From NCBI GenBank assembly GCA_963726365.1, contig CAVSCI010000015.1, forward strand, positions 1 to 64,000: a stretch of 64,000 nucleotides of DNA, written 5' to 3'. The stretch is from JAABQG01 sp963726365. GTDB lineage: Bacteria; Pseudomonadota; Gammaproteobacteria; Burkholderiales; Burkholderiaceae_C. Positions 28,913 to 37,623 of the stretch are shown here, one piece after another (position 1 is the stretch's first letter; each line of letters opens with the position of its first letter). Both the position numbers and the translations under genes were made by a program. The notes under the pieces were generated by a model. The model did no database searches, was not told where the DNA came from, and saw only the letters and a program-made list of their open reading frames with translations.

Positions 28913-30550
28913 ATGATCCATTCCCCATCCCGTCCCCGGCCCGCCCGCATGGCCCCGGTCGCCCTGCTCTGTGCCCTGGCCCTGCCGGCGGTGCTGGCAT
29001 TCGCCCCGGTGGCCGCCTCGGCCAAAACGCTGGTGTACTGCTCCGAAGGCAGCCCGGAGAATTTCTACCCCGGCATCAACACCACCGGCACCTCGTTCGA
29101 CGCCAACAGCCAGATCTACGGGCGCATCGTGGACTTCGAGCGTGGCACGACCAAGGTGGTGCCGGGCCTGGCCGAAAAGTGGACCATCTCGCCGGACGGC
29201 CTGGAGTACACCTTCCACATCCGCAAGGGCGTGAAGTGGCACTCCAACAAGAACTTCAAGCCCACGCGCGACTTCAACGCCGACGACTTCATCTTCTCGC
29301 TCGAGCGCCAGTGGAAGGAAAACGACCCCTACTTCAAGGTCACCAGCTCCAACCACTCGTACTTCAACGACATGGGCATGCCCAAGCTGTTGAAGTCGGT
29401 CGACAAGATCGACGAATACACCGTCAAGATCACGCTGAACAAACCGGAAGCGCCCTTCCTGTCGAACCTGGCCATGGAATACGCCGGCATCCAGTCCAAG
29501 GAATACGCCATCGCCATGCTCAAGGCCGGCACGCCGGAGAAGCTGGACCAGGAGCCGATCGGCACCGGGCCTTTTCAGCTGGTGCAGTACCAGAAGGACG
29601 CGATCATCCGCTACAAGGCGTTCCCGCAATACTGGGGCGGCAAGGCCAAGATCGACGACCTGATCTTCTCGATCACCCCGGACGCGTCGGTGCGCTGGGC
29701 CAAGCTGCAAAAGGGTGAGTGCCACGTCATGCCCTACCCGAATCCGGCCGACCTGGAAGCCATCCGCAAGGACCCGAACATCCAGGTGCTGGAGCAGCCC
29801 GGCCTGAACGTGGGCTACCTGGCCTACAACACGACCAAGAAGCCGTTTGACGACGTGCGGGTGCGCAAGGCCGTCAACATGGCGATCAACAAGAAAGCCA
29901 TCATTGACGCGGTTTACCTGAGCACCGGCGTCGCGGCCAAGAACCCGATCCCGCCGACGCAGTGGTCGTACAACAACGCGGTCAAGGACGACCCGTACGA
30001 TCCTGCCGCCGCCAAGAAGCTGCTGGCCGAAGCCGGCTTCCCCAACGGTTTTTCGACCGACCTGTGGGCCATGCCGGTGCAGCGCCCGTACAACCCGAAC
30101 GCGCGACGCATCGCCGAGCTGATGCAGGCCGATCTGGCCAAGGTCGGCGTGAAGGCCGAGATCAAGAGCTTCGAGTGGGGCGAGTACCGCAAGCGCATGC
30201 AGGCCGGCGAGCACCAGATGGGCATGCTGGGCTGGACCGGCGACAACGGCGATCCGGACAACTTCCTCAACACCCTGCTCGGCTGCGACTCGGCCAAGAC
30301 CAACGGCTCCAACGTGGCCAAGTTCTGCTACAAGCCCTTCGAGGACCTCATCAGCAAGGCCAAGATCGTGCCGGCCCAGGCCGAACGCGCCAAGCTGTAT
30401 GAAAAGGCCCAGGTGGTGTTCAAGGAGCAGGCGCCCTGGTTCACGATTGCCCACGCCGTGCAACTCAAGCCGGTGCGCAAGGAAGTCATCGACTTCAAGC
30501 TCAGCCCCTTCGGCCGGCATAACTTTTACGGCGTGGACATCAAGGAATAG
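28913..30550 (+). CDS. Periplasmic peptide-binding protein, DppA/SBP_bac_5
   Basis: A 545-residue extracytoplasmic receptor. Sec signal about residues 1-37 (MAPVALLCALALPAVLAF... ending ASA). The mature part has KTLVYCSEGSPENFYPGI, DGLEYTFHIRKGVKWH and GTGPFQLVQYQ, family 5 signatures. Start ATG 28913 has GAGAGGAG upstream. Being last in the operon is common where extra receptor is made. Substrate is likely di/oligopeptide; other peptide-like ligands are possible. Confidence 0.93.
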   Translation: MIHSPSRPRPARMAPVALLCALALPAVLAFAPVAASAKTLVYCSEGSPENFYPGINTTGTSFDANSQIYGRIVDFERGTTKVVPGLAEKWTISPDGLEYTFHIRKGVKWHSNKNFKPTRDFNADDFIFSLERQWKENDPYFKVTSSNHSYFNDMGMPKLLKSVDKIDEYTVKITLNKPEAPFLSNLAMEYAGIQSKEYAIAMLKAGTPEKLDQEPIGTGPFQLVQYQKDAIIRYKAFPQYWGGKAKIDDLIFSITPDASVRWAKLQKGECHVMPYPNPADLEAIRKDPNIQVLEQPGLNVGYLAYNTTKKPFDDVRVRKAVNMAINKKAIIDAVYLSTGVAAKNPIPPTQWSYNNAVKDDPYDPAAAKKLLAEAGFPNGFSTDLWAMPVQRPYNPNARRIAELMQADLAKVGVKAEIKSFEWGEYRKRMQAGEHQMGMLGWTGDNGDPDNFLNTLLGCDSAKTNGSNVAKFCYKPFEDLISKAKIVPAQAERAKLYEKAQVVFKEQAPWFTIAHAVQLKPVRKEVIDFKLSPFGRHNFYGVDIKE

Positions 30551-30556
30551 TCCCCG

Positions 30557-30583
30557 GGGCCATTTTTCGAAGGAAAATGGCCC
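30557..30583 (+). terminator. Hairpin after the dpp operon
   Basis: A perfect 10-bp stem (GGGCCATTTT with AAAATGGCCC) around a 7-nt loop, 7 bp after the DppA stop. No U-tract follows, so it may stabilise mRNA ends or terminate weakly. It is built from the outer part of repeat copy 5. Confidence 0.5.
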
Positions 30584-30620
30584 TGATCCAGCGTCGAATG
30601 TTCATATGCAGCTATGAATA
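30561..30620 (-). repeat. TAGC-N17-CGCTGG element, copy 5 (intergenic)
   Basis: On the minus strand TAGC, 17 nt, CGCTGG, then an AT-rich tail that forms the hairpin at 30557-30583. It shares CATTCGACGCTGG with copy 6. Confidence 0.55.
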
Positions 30621-30700
30621 AGTGACTTTTCGACGAGGCTGAAACCCCGCCCGCCCAAACCCGGCGAGCAGGTGCGAACCTGCAACCGGGTTTTTGTGCC

Positions 30701-30727
30701 ACAATACGTCCAAGAGATTAAACCAAT
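30701..30727. promoter_or_regulatory. ArsR operator copy 1
   Basis: CGTCCAA, 2 nt, GATTAAACCAAT (from 30707) is repeated almost exactly at 31120-31140 in front of the SDR gene. This copy overlaps the ArsR start codon at 30726, as expected for autorepression. Confidence 0.65.
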
Positions 30728-31067
30728 GACCTCAAAGACCCCACAGCCATCAACCCCGGCCGTCACGCTCGATGACGTGCTGAAGAGCTTTCGCGCCTGC
30801 GGACCCTTGTTCGACGCCCTGGGCGACACCTTCCGGCAAGACATCCTGATGCTGCTGGCGCAGGACGAGCACCTCAACGTCAACCAGATCACTGAGCGCC
30901 TGACCTTGTCGCGCCCAGCCATCTCGCACCATCTCAAGGTTCTGCTGCAGGCCGGCCTGATCACCGTGGAGCGGGTCTCGCGCGAGAATTTCTACAGCCT
31001 CACGCTGGACGATGCGCTGGCGAACCTGCGCCGCTTCGTCGAACAGGCCGAGGTGTCCTGCACCTGA
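30726..31067 (+). CDS. ArsR-type winged-helix regulator
   Basis: A 113-residue ArsR/SmtB-type repressor: LDDVLKSFRACGPLFDALGDTFRQDILMLL, HTH NVNQITERLTLSRPAISHHLKVL, then the beta wing LITVERVSRENFYSLTL. No metal-site CxC in helix 3 is visible, so the ligand is not obviously a metal. The ATG at 30726 is preferred to 30672 because homology starts there. It sits upstream of an SDR gene with a shared operator, so it likely represses itself and the SDR. Confidence 0.88.
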   Translation: MTSKTPQPSTPAVTLDDVLKSFRACGPLFDALGDTFRQDILMLLAQDEHLNVNQITERLTLSRPAISHHLKVLLQAGLITVERVSRENFYSLTLDDALANLRRFVEQAEVSCT

Positions 31068-31088
31068 ACCCGAACACCCTTCCCCGCT

Positions 31089-31109
31089 GGCACTCCGGTG
31101 CCGTTTTTT
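31089..31109 (+). terminator. Rho-independent terminator after arsR-type gene
   Basis: Stem GGCAC (31089-31093) / GTGCC (31098-31102) with loop TCCG, then G and six T residues (31104-31109). It separates the regulator from the SDR gene, which then has its own operator-promoter. Confidence 0.75.
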
Positions 31110-31113
31110 CAAC

Positions 31114-31140
31114 CCAATTCGTCCAATGGATTAAACCAAT
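31114..31140. promoter_or_regulatory. ArsR operator copy 2
   Basis: CGTCCAA, TG, GATTAAACCAAT, matching copy 1 at 19 of 21 positions and lying 14 bp before the SDR ATG. The core TCCAATGGA is itself palindromic. Confidence 0.65.
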
Positions 31141-31153
31141 AGGAAGTTAAATC

Positions 31154-31972
31154 ATGAACACCACCGCCTCAACCGCCAGAACCGCCCTCGTCACCGGCGC
31201 CTCCTCGGGCATTGGCAAGGCTCTCGCGGAGAACTTTGCCCGGGACGGGTACCACCTGGTGCTCGCCGCGCGCGGCGTGGCGCGGATGGAGGCGCTGGCC
31301 ACCGAGTTGCGCCAGCGCCACGGCATCAAGGTCACCGTGATCGGCGCCGACCTCGAAACCAACGACGGCGCCGCGCGGCTGCATGCCGAAGTCAAGCAGC
31401 ACGGCCTCGTGATCAGCGCGCTGGTGAACAACGCGGGCTACGCTACCTTTGGCGAGTTCAAGGATGCGAGCCTGGCCACCGAACTGGCCATGATGCAGCT
31501 GAACATGAACACCGTGGTGGCGCTGACCCGGCTGTTCCTGCCCGACCTGCTGGCCACGCGCGGCAAGATCCTGAACACCGCGTCCACCGCGGCCTTTCAG
31601 CCCGGCCCCTACATGGCCGTGTATTACGCCACCAAGGCCTTCGTGCTGAGCTTCTCGGAAGCAATTGCGTCGGAGCTGGAAGGCAGCGGCGTATCCGTCA
31701 CCGCCCTGTGCCCAGGCCCGACCGCCTCCGGCTTTCAGGACAAGGCCGACATGCACGATTCCGCGCTGGTCAAGGGCAAGAAGCTCCCGTCGTCGGAAGA
31801 AGTCGCGGCCGCCGGATTCCGCGCCATGCAGCGCGGCCAGCGCGTCTACATCCCGGGCGCCTTGAACTGGATCATGGCGCAGAGCATCCGCTTGACGCCG
31901 CGCAGGCTGGTCACAACGCTGGTCAAGCAGCTGTCGAAGCCGGTTGCCGCGACCGCGACCCGAGGCGCATGA
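31154..31972 (+). CDS. Short-chain dehydrogenase/reductase
   Basis: A 272-residue classical SDR. NAD(P)-binding TGASSGIGKALAENF at residues 15-30, NNAG motif (VNNAGYATFG), catalytic Ser in NTASTAAFQ and the YxxxK motif as VYYATKAF. Substrate unknown. AGGAAG precedes ATG 31154. Regulated with the adjacent ArsR-type protein by the shared operator; such pairs often respond to a small reactive compound. Confidence 0.92.
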   Translation: MNTTASTARTALVTGASSGIGKALAENFARDGYHLVLAARGVARMEALATELRQRHGIKVTVIGADLETNDGAARLHAEVKQHGLVISALVNNAGYATFGEFKDASLATELAMMQLNMNTVVALTRLFLPDLLATRGKILNTASTAAFQPGPYMAVYYATKAFVLSFSEAIASELEGSGVSVTALCPGPTASGFQDKADMHDSALVKGKKLPSSEEVAAAGFRAMQRGQRVYIPGALNWIMAQSIRLTPRRLVTTLVKQLSKPVAATATRGA

Positions 31973-32095
31973 AGGCGCTCAACCCGTGCGCGGTGTCAAC
32001 AGGGACAGTCCGGCCGATCCCCGGCACGGGGTAAACCACCTGCCCTTTGCGCGCCGCATGCGTTAACTTCATCTCCTTTTCAGCCAGGAAATCCC

Positions 32096-32500
32096 ATGTC
32101 CGCCCTTCAAGCCCTGCTCGGCTTTGCCGCCTGGACCCTGCTCCTCATCGCCGCCGTCTTCCTGTACCGCGGCCTGCGCTTCCTCGGCGGCACACCGATC
32201 AACCACTGGCCGCGCCAGGCCAAGCCACTGGACGACGCGCCGGTTGTCCAGCGGCTGGAAGACGCACACGCCAACTGCCTGGAAAACCTGCCGATCTTCG
32301 CGGTGATCGTTCTGGCCGCGGTGGCACTGGGCCGGGCGGGTGACATACAGACACTGGCAGCCTGGGCGCTTTATGCGCGCATCGGCCAAACCTTGGCGCA
32401 CCTGTCCGGCACCGGGCCCGTGAACGTGTTCGTGCGCGCGAGTTTCTGGTTTGTCCAACTGGCATTGTTCGTCTGGATGCTGGCAAAGCTGATCGCCTGA
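32096..32500 (+). CDS. MAPEG family membrane protein
   Basis: A 134-residue protein with four hydrophobic helices and the MAPEG motif region (VQRLEDAHANCLENLPIFAVIVLAA). Family members include microsomal GST-like and eicosanoid enzymes; bacterial ones are mostly unassigned. Start ATG 32096 has AGGAAA upstream. It lies alone between the SDR and the minus-strand cluster. Confidence 0.85.
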   Translation: MSALQALLGFAAWTLLLIAAVFLYRGLRFLGGTPINHWPRQAKPLDDAPVVQRLEDAHANCLENLPIFAVIVLAAVALGRAGDIQTLAAWALYARIGQTLAHLSGTGPVNVFVRASFWFVQLALFVWMLAKLIA

Positions 32501-32527
32501 ACCCGCGACCGAGCCCGGCCCCGCTGC

Positions 32528-33574
32528 TCAGCCGCCTGCCATTGGAACCGCGCGGGTTTCCCCGTGGCGCAGCAGCCAGACCGCATCAGTCGGCAAGCCC
32601 CGCTCGCGCAAGGCCAGGGCCAGATCACGCGGCGGCTGGTCAAAGGCCTCCTGCGTGAGCCGGAACGTGCCCCAGTGCACGCCCATGGCCTGCTTCGCCT
32701 CCAGGTCGAGCATGATCTGCACCGCATCGGCCGGATTGACGTGCATGTTGCGCATGAAATCTCGCGGCAGGTAAGCGCCGATCGGCACGGCCAGGAAATC
32801 CACCGACCCCAGGCGTTCACGGATGCGCTTGAAGTCGGCCGAATAGCCGGTATCGCCCGGAAACAGGAAGCGCCAGGGCGCAGCTTTCCCACGGCGCCAC
32901 TCCACGCCATAGCCACCCCAGAGCGAGACATTGGTATCGAACGGCGTGCGCCGGCTCCAGTGCTGCGAAGGCGTGAAGTGGATCCGCAAGCGGGCCCCCG
33001 AAGCGGCGCCAGCGCCGGCGGCAGGCACATCGACGTGATCCCACCAGTCCAGTTCGGTCACCTGCGCGATGTCTCGTGCATCGAACCAGGCCTTGAGCCC
33101 CAGGGGAACGAAAAAACGGGGCCGCTGCCCGGTGGCGAGCAAGCCAGCGATGGTGGCGTCGCAGAGATGGTCGTAGTGGTTGTGCGAGACCAGCACGAGG
33201 TCGATCGGCGGCAGCTCGCGCGGCACCAACGGCGGCGGAACCATGCGCGGCGCGCCAAAGCGGCCGTAGGGCCCCGCAAAGCCGGCCAGCGTCGGATCGG
33301 TCAGGATGTTCAGCCCGGCCACCTGCAGCAGCACGGTGACATGGCCCAGCCAGGTCACGACCGGCTCGACCTGGCGCTGCGCGAGCCGGGCGTGATCCAC
33401 CGGCACGCTCCAGTCACGGGCAAAGCCCTCATAGCCTCCGGCCGGCTTCGAAAGCGGCGTGAAATCGCCGCGCAGGCCGCGCCAGACCATTTCATACCAG
33501 GGAAAGTTCCCGATCACGATGTCGGGGTCGCTGTTGCGGAAACCCCCGCTGCGGTGGTGCGCGGGCTTCATCAT
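32528..33574 (-). CDS. MBL-fold metallohydrolase (NAPE-PLD/UlaG-like)
   Basis: A 348-residue metallo-beta-lactamase-fold hydrolase. The metal motif is HNHYDHLCD, with further ligand regions GDTGYSADF and GVHWGTFRL. The long N-terminal region (FPWYEMVWRGLRGDFTPL) and VTWLGHVTVLLQVAG match the NAPE-phospholipase D/UlaG-like branch. Start ATG 33574 overlaps the RlmN-like stop (ATGA). Lipid or lactone hydrolysis is possible; the substrate is unknown. Confidence 0.88.
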   Translation of the reverse strand: MMKPAHHRSGGFRNSDPDIVIGNFPWYEMVWRGLRGDFTPLSKPAGGYEGFARDWSVPVDHARLAQRQVEPVVTWLGHVTVLLQVAGLNILTDPTLAGFAGPYGRFGAPRMVPPPLVPRELPPIDLVLVSHNHYDHLCDATIAGLLATGQRPRFFVPLGLKAWFDARDIAQVTELDWWDHVDVPAAGAGAASGARLRIHFTPSQHWSRRTPFDTNVSLWGGYGVEWRRGKAAPWRFLFPGDTGYSADFKRIRERLGSVDFLAVPIGAYLPRDFMRNMHVNPADAVQIMLDLEAKQAMGVHWGTFRLTQEAFDQPPRDLALALRERGLPTDAVWLLRHGETRAVPMAGG

Positions 33575-34665
33575 GAGACCAGGGACGGCCGGTTGTCGCG
33601 GGATCGGCTCGGCGTGAACATGACCGGTGATGGCGTCGCCAGCGCCCGCGCCCGCAGCTGCCCGCAGCCGCCTTCGACATCCTGCCCCGCCGATTGGCGC
33701 AGCTTGGTCAGCACACCGCGACGATGCAATGTGCGCGCCATCTCCGCCGCGCGCGCCCAGGAGGGCCGCTGGAAATCGAGGCCTTCGACGGCGTTGTACG
33801 GGATCAGGTTCAGGATCGCGTATTTGCCGCGCAGCAGGCGCACGAGGCCTTCGACTTCGTCGTCGCTGTCGTTGATGCCCGCCATCAAGGTCCACTGGAC
33901 CTGGATCGGATACCCGGTGGCGCGGGCGTAGTCTTCGCCCATCTCGACCAGCGATTGCGGGTCGATGCGCGGCGCGCGAGGCAACAGTTGCGCCCGCAGG
34001 GCCGCATCCGTGGTGTGCAGCGACAGCGCGAGCGCCGGCTTGACGCGACCCTGCGGCAAGCGCTCGAACACACGCGGGTCGCCCACCGTCGAAAACACCA
34101 GGTTCTTGTGTCCGATGTTGCCGACCGTGCCCAGCAGGTCGATGGCTTCCAGCACGGCGTCCAGGTTGTGCGCCGGCTCGCCCATGCCCATGAAGACCAC
34201 CTTGTTCACCGGCCGCAGCCTGCGCGCCAGCGCCACCTGCGCCACGATCTCCGCGCTGCCCAGTTGGCGCAGCAGGCCGCCCTGACCCGTCATGCAGAAC
34301 ACGCAACCCACCGCGCAGCCCACCTGGGTGGACACGCACAGCCCGGCAATGCGGCCCGGCGCCAGCAGCACGCTCTCCACGGCCTGGCCATCGGCCAGCT
34401 CGACCAGCAGGCGCGCCGAGCCGTCCTCGGCGGGGTGTTCGGAAACAAGCTTCGCCAGGCCGCCCAGCGCATCCGTCAATGCGGGCAAGGCCTCACGAAG
34501 TCCAGTCGGCAGGAAGTCCTCCAGCTTGCGGCGGCCGCTGTCCTGCGGCAGGGCCTGCGCCCACAGGCGCAGCACGCGCTGCGCGTGGCCGGGGCGCGCA
34601 CCCAGCGCCCGCAGTTGCTGGCGAAGGTCCGCCAGTTCCCGCAACGCCAGGGGATCGACCGCCAT
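33571..34665 (-). CDS. RlmN-family radical SAM protein
   Basis: A 364-residue radical SAM enzyme of the RlmN/Cfr family, which methylates C2 of adenosine in 23S rRNA and tRNA. The cluster motif is GCAVGCVFCMTG (CxxxCxxC), and the second catalytic Cys is in QDVEGGCGQLRA. MGMGEPAHNLDAVLEAI and LALSLHTTDAALRAQLLP are typical. It is shorter and more diverged than standard RlmN, so it may be a paralogue with a different position; the main rlmN normally sits near other genes. It overlaps the TctC stop by one base and the MBL gene by four. Confidence 0.88.
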   Translation of the reverse strand: MAVDPLALRELADLRQQLRALGARPGHAQRVLRLWAQALPQDSGRRKLEDFLPTGLREALPALTDALGGLAKLVSEHPAEDGSARLLVELADGQAVESVLLAPGRIAGLCVSTQVGCAVGCVFCMTGQGGLLRQLGSAEIVAQVALARRLRPVNKVVFMGMGEPAHNLDAVLEAIDLLGTVGNIGHKNLVFSTVGDPRVFERLPQGRVKPALALSLHTTDAALRAQLLPRAPRIDPQSLVEMGEDYARATGYPIQVQWTLMAGINDSDDEVEGLVRLLRGKYAILNLIPYNAVEGLDFQRPSWARAAEMARTLHRRGVLTKLRQSAGQDVEGGCGQLRARALATPSPVMFTPSRSRDNRPSLVS

Positions 34666-35654
34666 CACTGGGGCTGGAAACCGCTGTTCTTGATGATGCG
34701 CGCCCAGACCTGGGCATAGGCCTGCTCGCGGCTGGCCAGCTGTTGCGACGACATGTAGCCCACCGTCAGCCCCATCGCGGTGAGCTTCTCGCGCACCTCG
34801 GGCGTGGCGATGGCCTTGGCCACGGCGGCGGCGAACGGGTCCAACGTGGCCTTGGGCGTGCCGGCGGGGGCGAAGATGCCGTAGTAGGGCACGTCCTCGA
34901 AGCCGGCCAGGCCCAGTTCGGCGAAGGTGGGCACATCGGGCATCGCAGCCTGGCGCTTGTCGCCCAGCACCGCCACCACGCGCACCTTGCCGGCCTTGTG
35001 GTTCTCGATGAAGTCCGGCACCGAGGCCACGCCGGCCGCGATCTGGTTGCCCAGCATGTCGGCCATCATTGGCGCGCTGCCGCGATACGGCGCAGCCACC
35101 AGATCCAGCTTGTTCTTCTCGCCGATGACCTTGACAAGGAACTCGGGCACCGAGGCGGGCGCCGGCACACCGACCGATCCCTTGCCGCCGCCCTGCGTGC
35201 GCACCCAGGTGACGTATTCGTTGAACGACTTGGCCGGCGTGCCGCCGGAAACCGCAAACGCGTTGACGAAGGTGGCAAAGCCGGCCACCGGAACGAAGTC
35301 GGTCGCCGGGGCGAAGCCGGGGTTCTTCGTGACCATCGGCAGGATGGTGATGGTGTGGTCGTGCGACAGGAAATACGTGGTGCCGTCCGCCGGCGCGGCT
35401 TTCAGCGCCTGCGCCGCAATCTGGCCACCCGCACCGGGCTTGTTCTCGACGATGACCGGCACGCCCAGTTCGTCCTTGAGCCGCTCGGCCAGGATGCGCG
35501 CGATGGCGTCGGTGCCGCCGCCGGGCGGGAACCCCACCATCAGCTTGACCGGTTTGGCGGTCTGGGCGCTGGCCACGCCGAGTGCGCCGACAGCGGCCAG
35601 GGCAAGAACGGTGCGGGTCAGGCGGGACACAAGGCCCCTGCGCGAGAAGGACAT
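34665..35654 (-). CDS. Tripartite tricarboxylate transporter receptor (TctC/Bug family)
   Basis: A 329-residue periplasmic solute receptor. Sec signal about residues 1-31 (LTRTVLALAAVGALGVASAQ) and mature KPVKLMVGFPPGGGTDAIARIL, the Bug family signature. Burkholderiales carry very many such receptors without matching TctAB genes, and none is visible here. GGAG stands before ATG 35654. Its stop touches the RlmN-like start. Confidence 0.93.
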   Translation of the reverse strand: MSFSRRGLVSRLTRTVLALAAVGALGVASAQTAKPVKLMVGFPPGGGTDAIARILAERLKDELGVPVIVENKPGAGGQIAAQALKAAPADGTTYFLSHDHTITILPMVTKNPGFAPATDFVPVAGFATFVNAFAVSGGTPAKSFNEYVTWVRTQGGGKGSVGVPAPASVPEFLVKVIGEKNKLDLVAAPYRGSAPMMADMLGNQIAAGVASVPDFIENHKAGKVRVVAVLGDKRQAAMPDVPTFAELGLAGFEDVPYYGIFAPAGTPKATLDPFAAAVAKAIATPEVREKLTAMGLTVGYMSSQQLASREQAYAQVWARIIKNSGFQPQ

Positions 35655-35739
35655 GAATAGCTCCGGTGAACATTGAACAGGTAGAGCCTGATTATCGTGC
35701 CCCCCGGCGCGCGGGCCACCGGGGTGCCCGCTACCTGTC

Positions 35740-37599
35740 CTACAGTGCCGCGGCGCCGGTGCTGCCAGAGCCGGACCCCTGCAGCGGCCCGAGTCCGGTG
35801 CTGGGCGGGCCGAGCTCCGACTCCACCTCGTCCGACCAGGGCGCCGAAGCGCCCACCGGCTCCACGAAGCGGATCGGGCGGCGGGTCCTGGGCGACATTC
35901 TTGCCAGCAGGCGGTGCAACTGTCGCAAGGCGCGGGTCGGCGTCGTCTCGTGTTCGCTCAGCATCATGCAGGCCACGTTGAACTGCAGCGGGATGTCCAG
36001 GTTGACACCGCGCGAGGTTGTCAGCCCCGCCGTCACCAGGCGGACCATGCGCTCCTGAAGTTCCGCGCGCGTTTTGACACCATCGAAGATGATTGCGAAG
36101 CTGGCGGTGCCGACGCGCCCAGCCGGGTCGCCTTCGCGCACCACACGGTAGAGCTTGATGACCGACCAGAGCAGGCACTGCTCGGCCATCGCGTCGCCGT
36201 AGGATTGCCGGATCTGCTGCAGGTTGGCCAGTTCCACCATCACCACCGCTGCCGCATCGCGCCGAAGCCGGGCGCCCTTCACCGTGGTCGTGAGCTGCCG
36301 CAGGAAGGCTTTGTCGGACAGCAGCCCGGTCAGGGCGTCCTGCTCGGTCAGCTTGTTCACGCGGGTCCGCAAGCCATGACGCACGCCGGAGCGCGCGTTG
36401 AGTGCCACCAGCAACAGGGGAACCGCCATGGCGCATGCCAGCGCGCTGCCATCAAAGGTCAGCCACCGCGCCGAAATCACCCCGTAGAGCCGCAACATCG
36501 CGACCACGACAGTCATGGCCAATGGCAGATAGGCCAGCAGAACCCAGCCCCCCACGACGTCCTCGCGGCGCCAGGCCAGACCCGCCAGGGTGAACGTGAA
36601 CACCAGGCTGGCAATCAGGCTGAAGGCAACCAGGGCGTTGCTCAGCCAGTCCGGCCCCGGGAATCGGCCCTGCACCAGATAGGCCCCGCTCATCAGCATC
36701 ACCAGCACCCCGGTCGCCAGCGCCAACCCATCCACCTTCGGATAGCGTGCGCCAATACCGCACAGGTGCCGCAGGAACAGGATGTTGATCCCCGCGAGTG
36801 CAATGGGCAGCACACCCTGGGCCTGATCTGCCCAGAACGGCGAATGATTCCACAGCAGGTGCGCGGCCAGGCCGGTCACAGCGGCCATGGTCAGGGTCAT
36901 GGTGGCGGCAAACAGGCTGTACCAGGCATAGACAGCGTCGCGATGGATGCCGCTCTGGATCAGGCACCACACGGTCAGCAGGATCAGGGTGCCCAGGATC
37001 ATGCCCAGCGCCAGGTACTCCAGCTTGCGCGCCTGCTCCAGCTCAGCCGCGGGGGCAATGCGCAGGTCAAAGCCGATCGGGTCGAGGTGGCGCACCTGAA
37101 CGTACACGTCGCGCGGCTCCGCCGGGGGCAAGATCAGGTCAAAGCTTGCGTAGCGTCCCGGCCGGTTCCAGGACGCCACGGCCAGGCGGTCCCCCGCGCG
37201 CTGGGCGAACCACTTGCCTTGCGGGTCTTGCTGGTAGACCGTCACGAAATCAAGCAGGGGCACCGGCAGGTCCAGCCCCCAATCCGACGTCGCGCCCGGG
37301 TTGGCGCGCAGCCGCAAGCGGATCCACAGGGTCTTGTCCGGCCCCAAAGGGTAGACGGTATGCGCCACCGTGGGCTTGAACTGGTCGGCAAACCGGGTGC
37401 TGGCCTGTTCGATGGTGACGCTCTGGCCGGATTCGATCCAGGCCGCCCGGGCCAGCAAGGTCGGCTCGTCGGCATGGGCCGCGACCCCACAGAACAACGC
37501 GGCAACGATCAACATCGCCCCCTTGGCGGATCGCGCCCACCCCGCCACTGACCTTGCGAATCGTCGCAGCAGCGGTCGGAGGGCAAGTCCTGTGGACAT
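35740..37599 (-). CDS. 7TM-DISM sensor with degenerate GGDEF domain
   Basis: A 619-residue membrane signalling protein. After a signal-like hydrophobic stretch comes a periplasmic 7TMR-DISMED2 domain (about 45-185; TLWIRLRLRANPG, DVYVQVRH), seven helices (about 195-400) and a C-terminal GGDEF-like domain (about 420-570; LTEQDALTGLLSDKAFLRQL). The active-site GGDEF loop reads GRVGTASFAII, so cyclase activity is not expected; it may sense c-di-GMP state or a partner. The C-terminal tail is proline/serine-rich. No second enzyme domain is present. Confidence 0.88.
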   Translation of the reverse strand: MSTGLALRPLLRRFARSVAGWARSAKGAMLIVAALFCGVAAHADEPTLLARAAWIESGQSVTIEQASTRFADQFKPTVAHTVYPLGPDKTLWIRLRLRANPGATSDWGLDLPVPLLDFVTVYQQDPQGKWFAQRAGDRLAVASWNRPGRYASFDLILPPAEPRDVYVQVRHLDPIGFDLRIAPAAELEQARKLEYLALGMILGTLILLTVWCLIQSGIHRDAVYAWYSLFAATMTLTMAAVTGLAAHLLWNHSPFWADQAQGVLPIALAGINILFLRHLCGIGARYPKVDGLALATGVLVMLMSGAYLVQGRFPGPDWLSNALVAFSLIASLVFTFTLAGLAWRREDVVGGWVLLAYLPLAMTVVVAMLRLYGVISARWLTFDGSALACAMAVPLLLVALNARSGVRHGLRTRVNKLTEQDALTGLLSDKAFLRQLTTTVKGARLRRDAAAVVMVELANLQQIRQSYGDAMAEQCLLWSVIKLYRVVREGDPAGRVGTASFAIIFDGVKTRAELQERMVRLVTAGLTTSRGVNLDIPLQFNVACMMLSEHETTPTRALRQLHRLLARMSPRTRRPIRFVEPVGASAPWSDEVESELGPPSTGLGPLQGSGSGSTGAAAL

Positions 37600-37623
37600 C
37601 GGAATACTTGATGCGTCAGGGAC

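Noticed and set aside
30557..30583. Strong intrinsic terminator after dppA
   Set aside because: The stem is perfect but no U-tract follows; kept only as a hairpin with low confidence.
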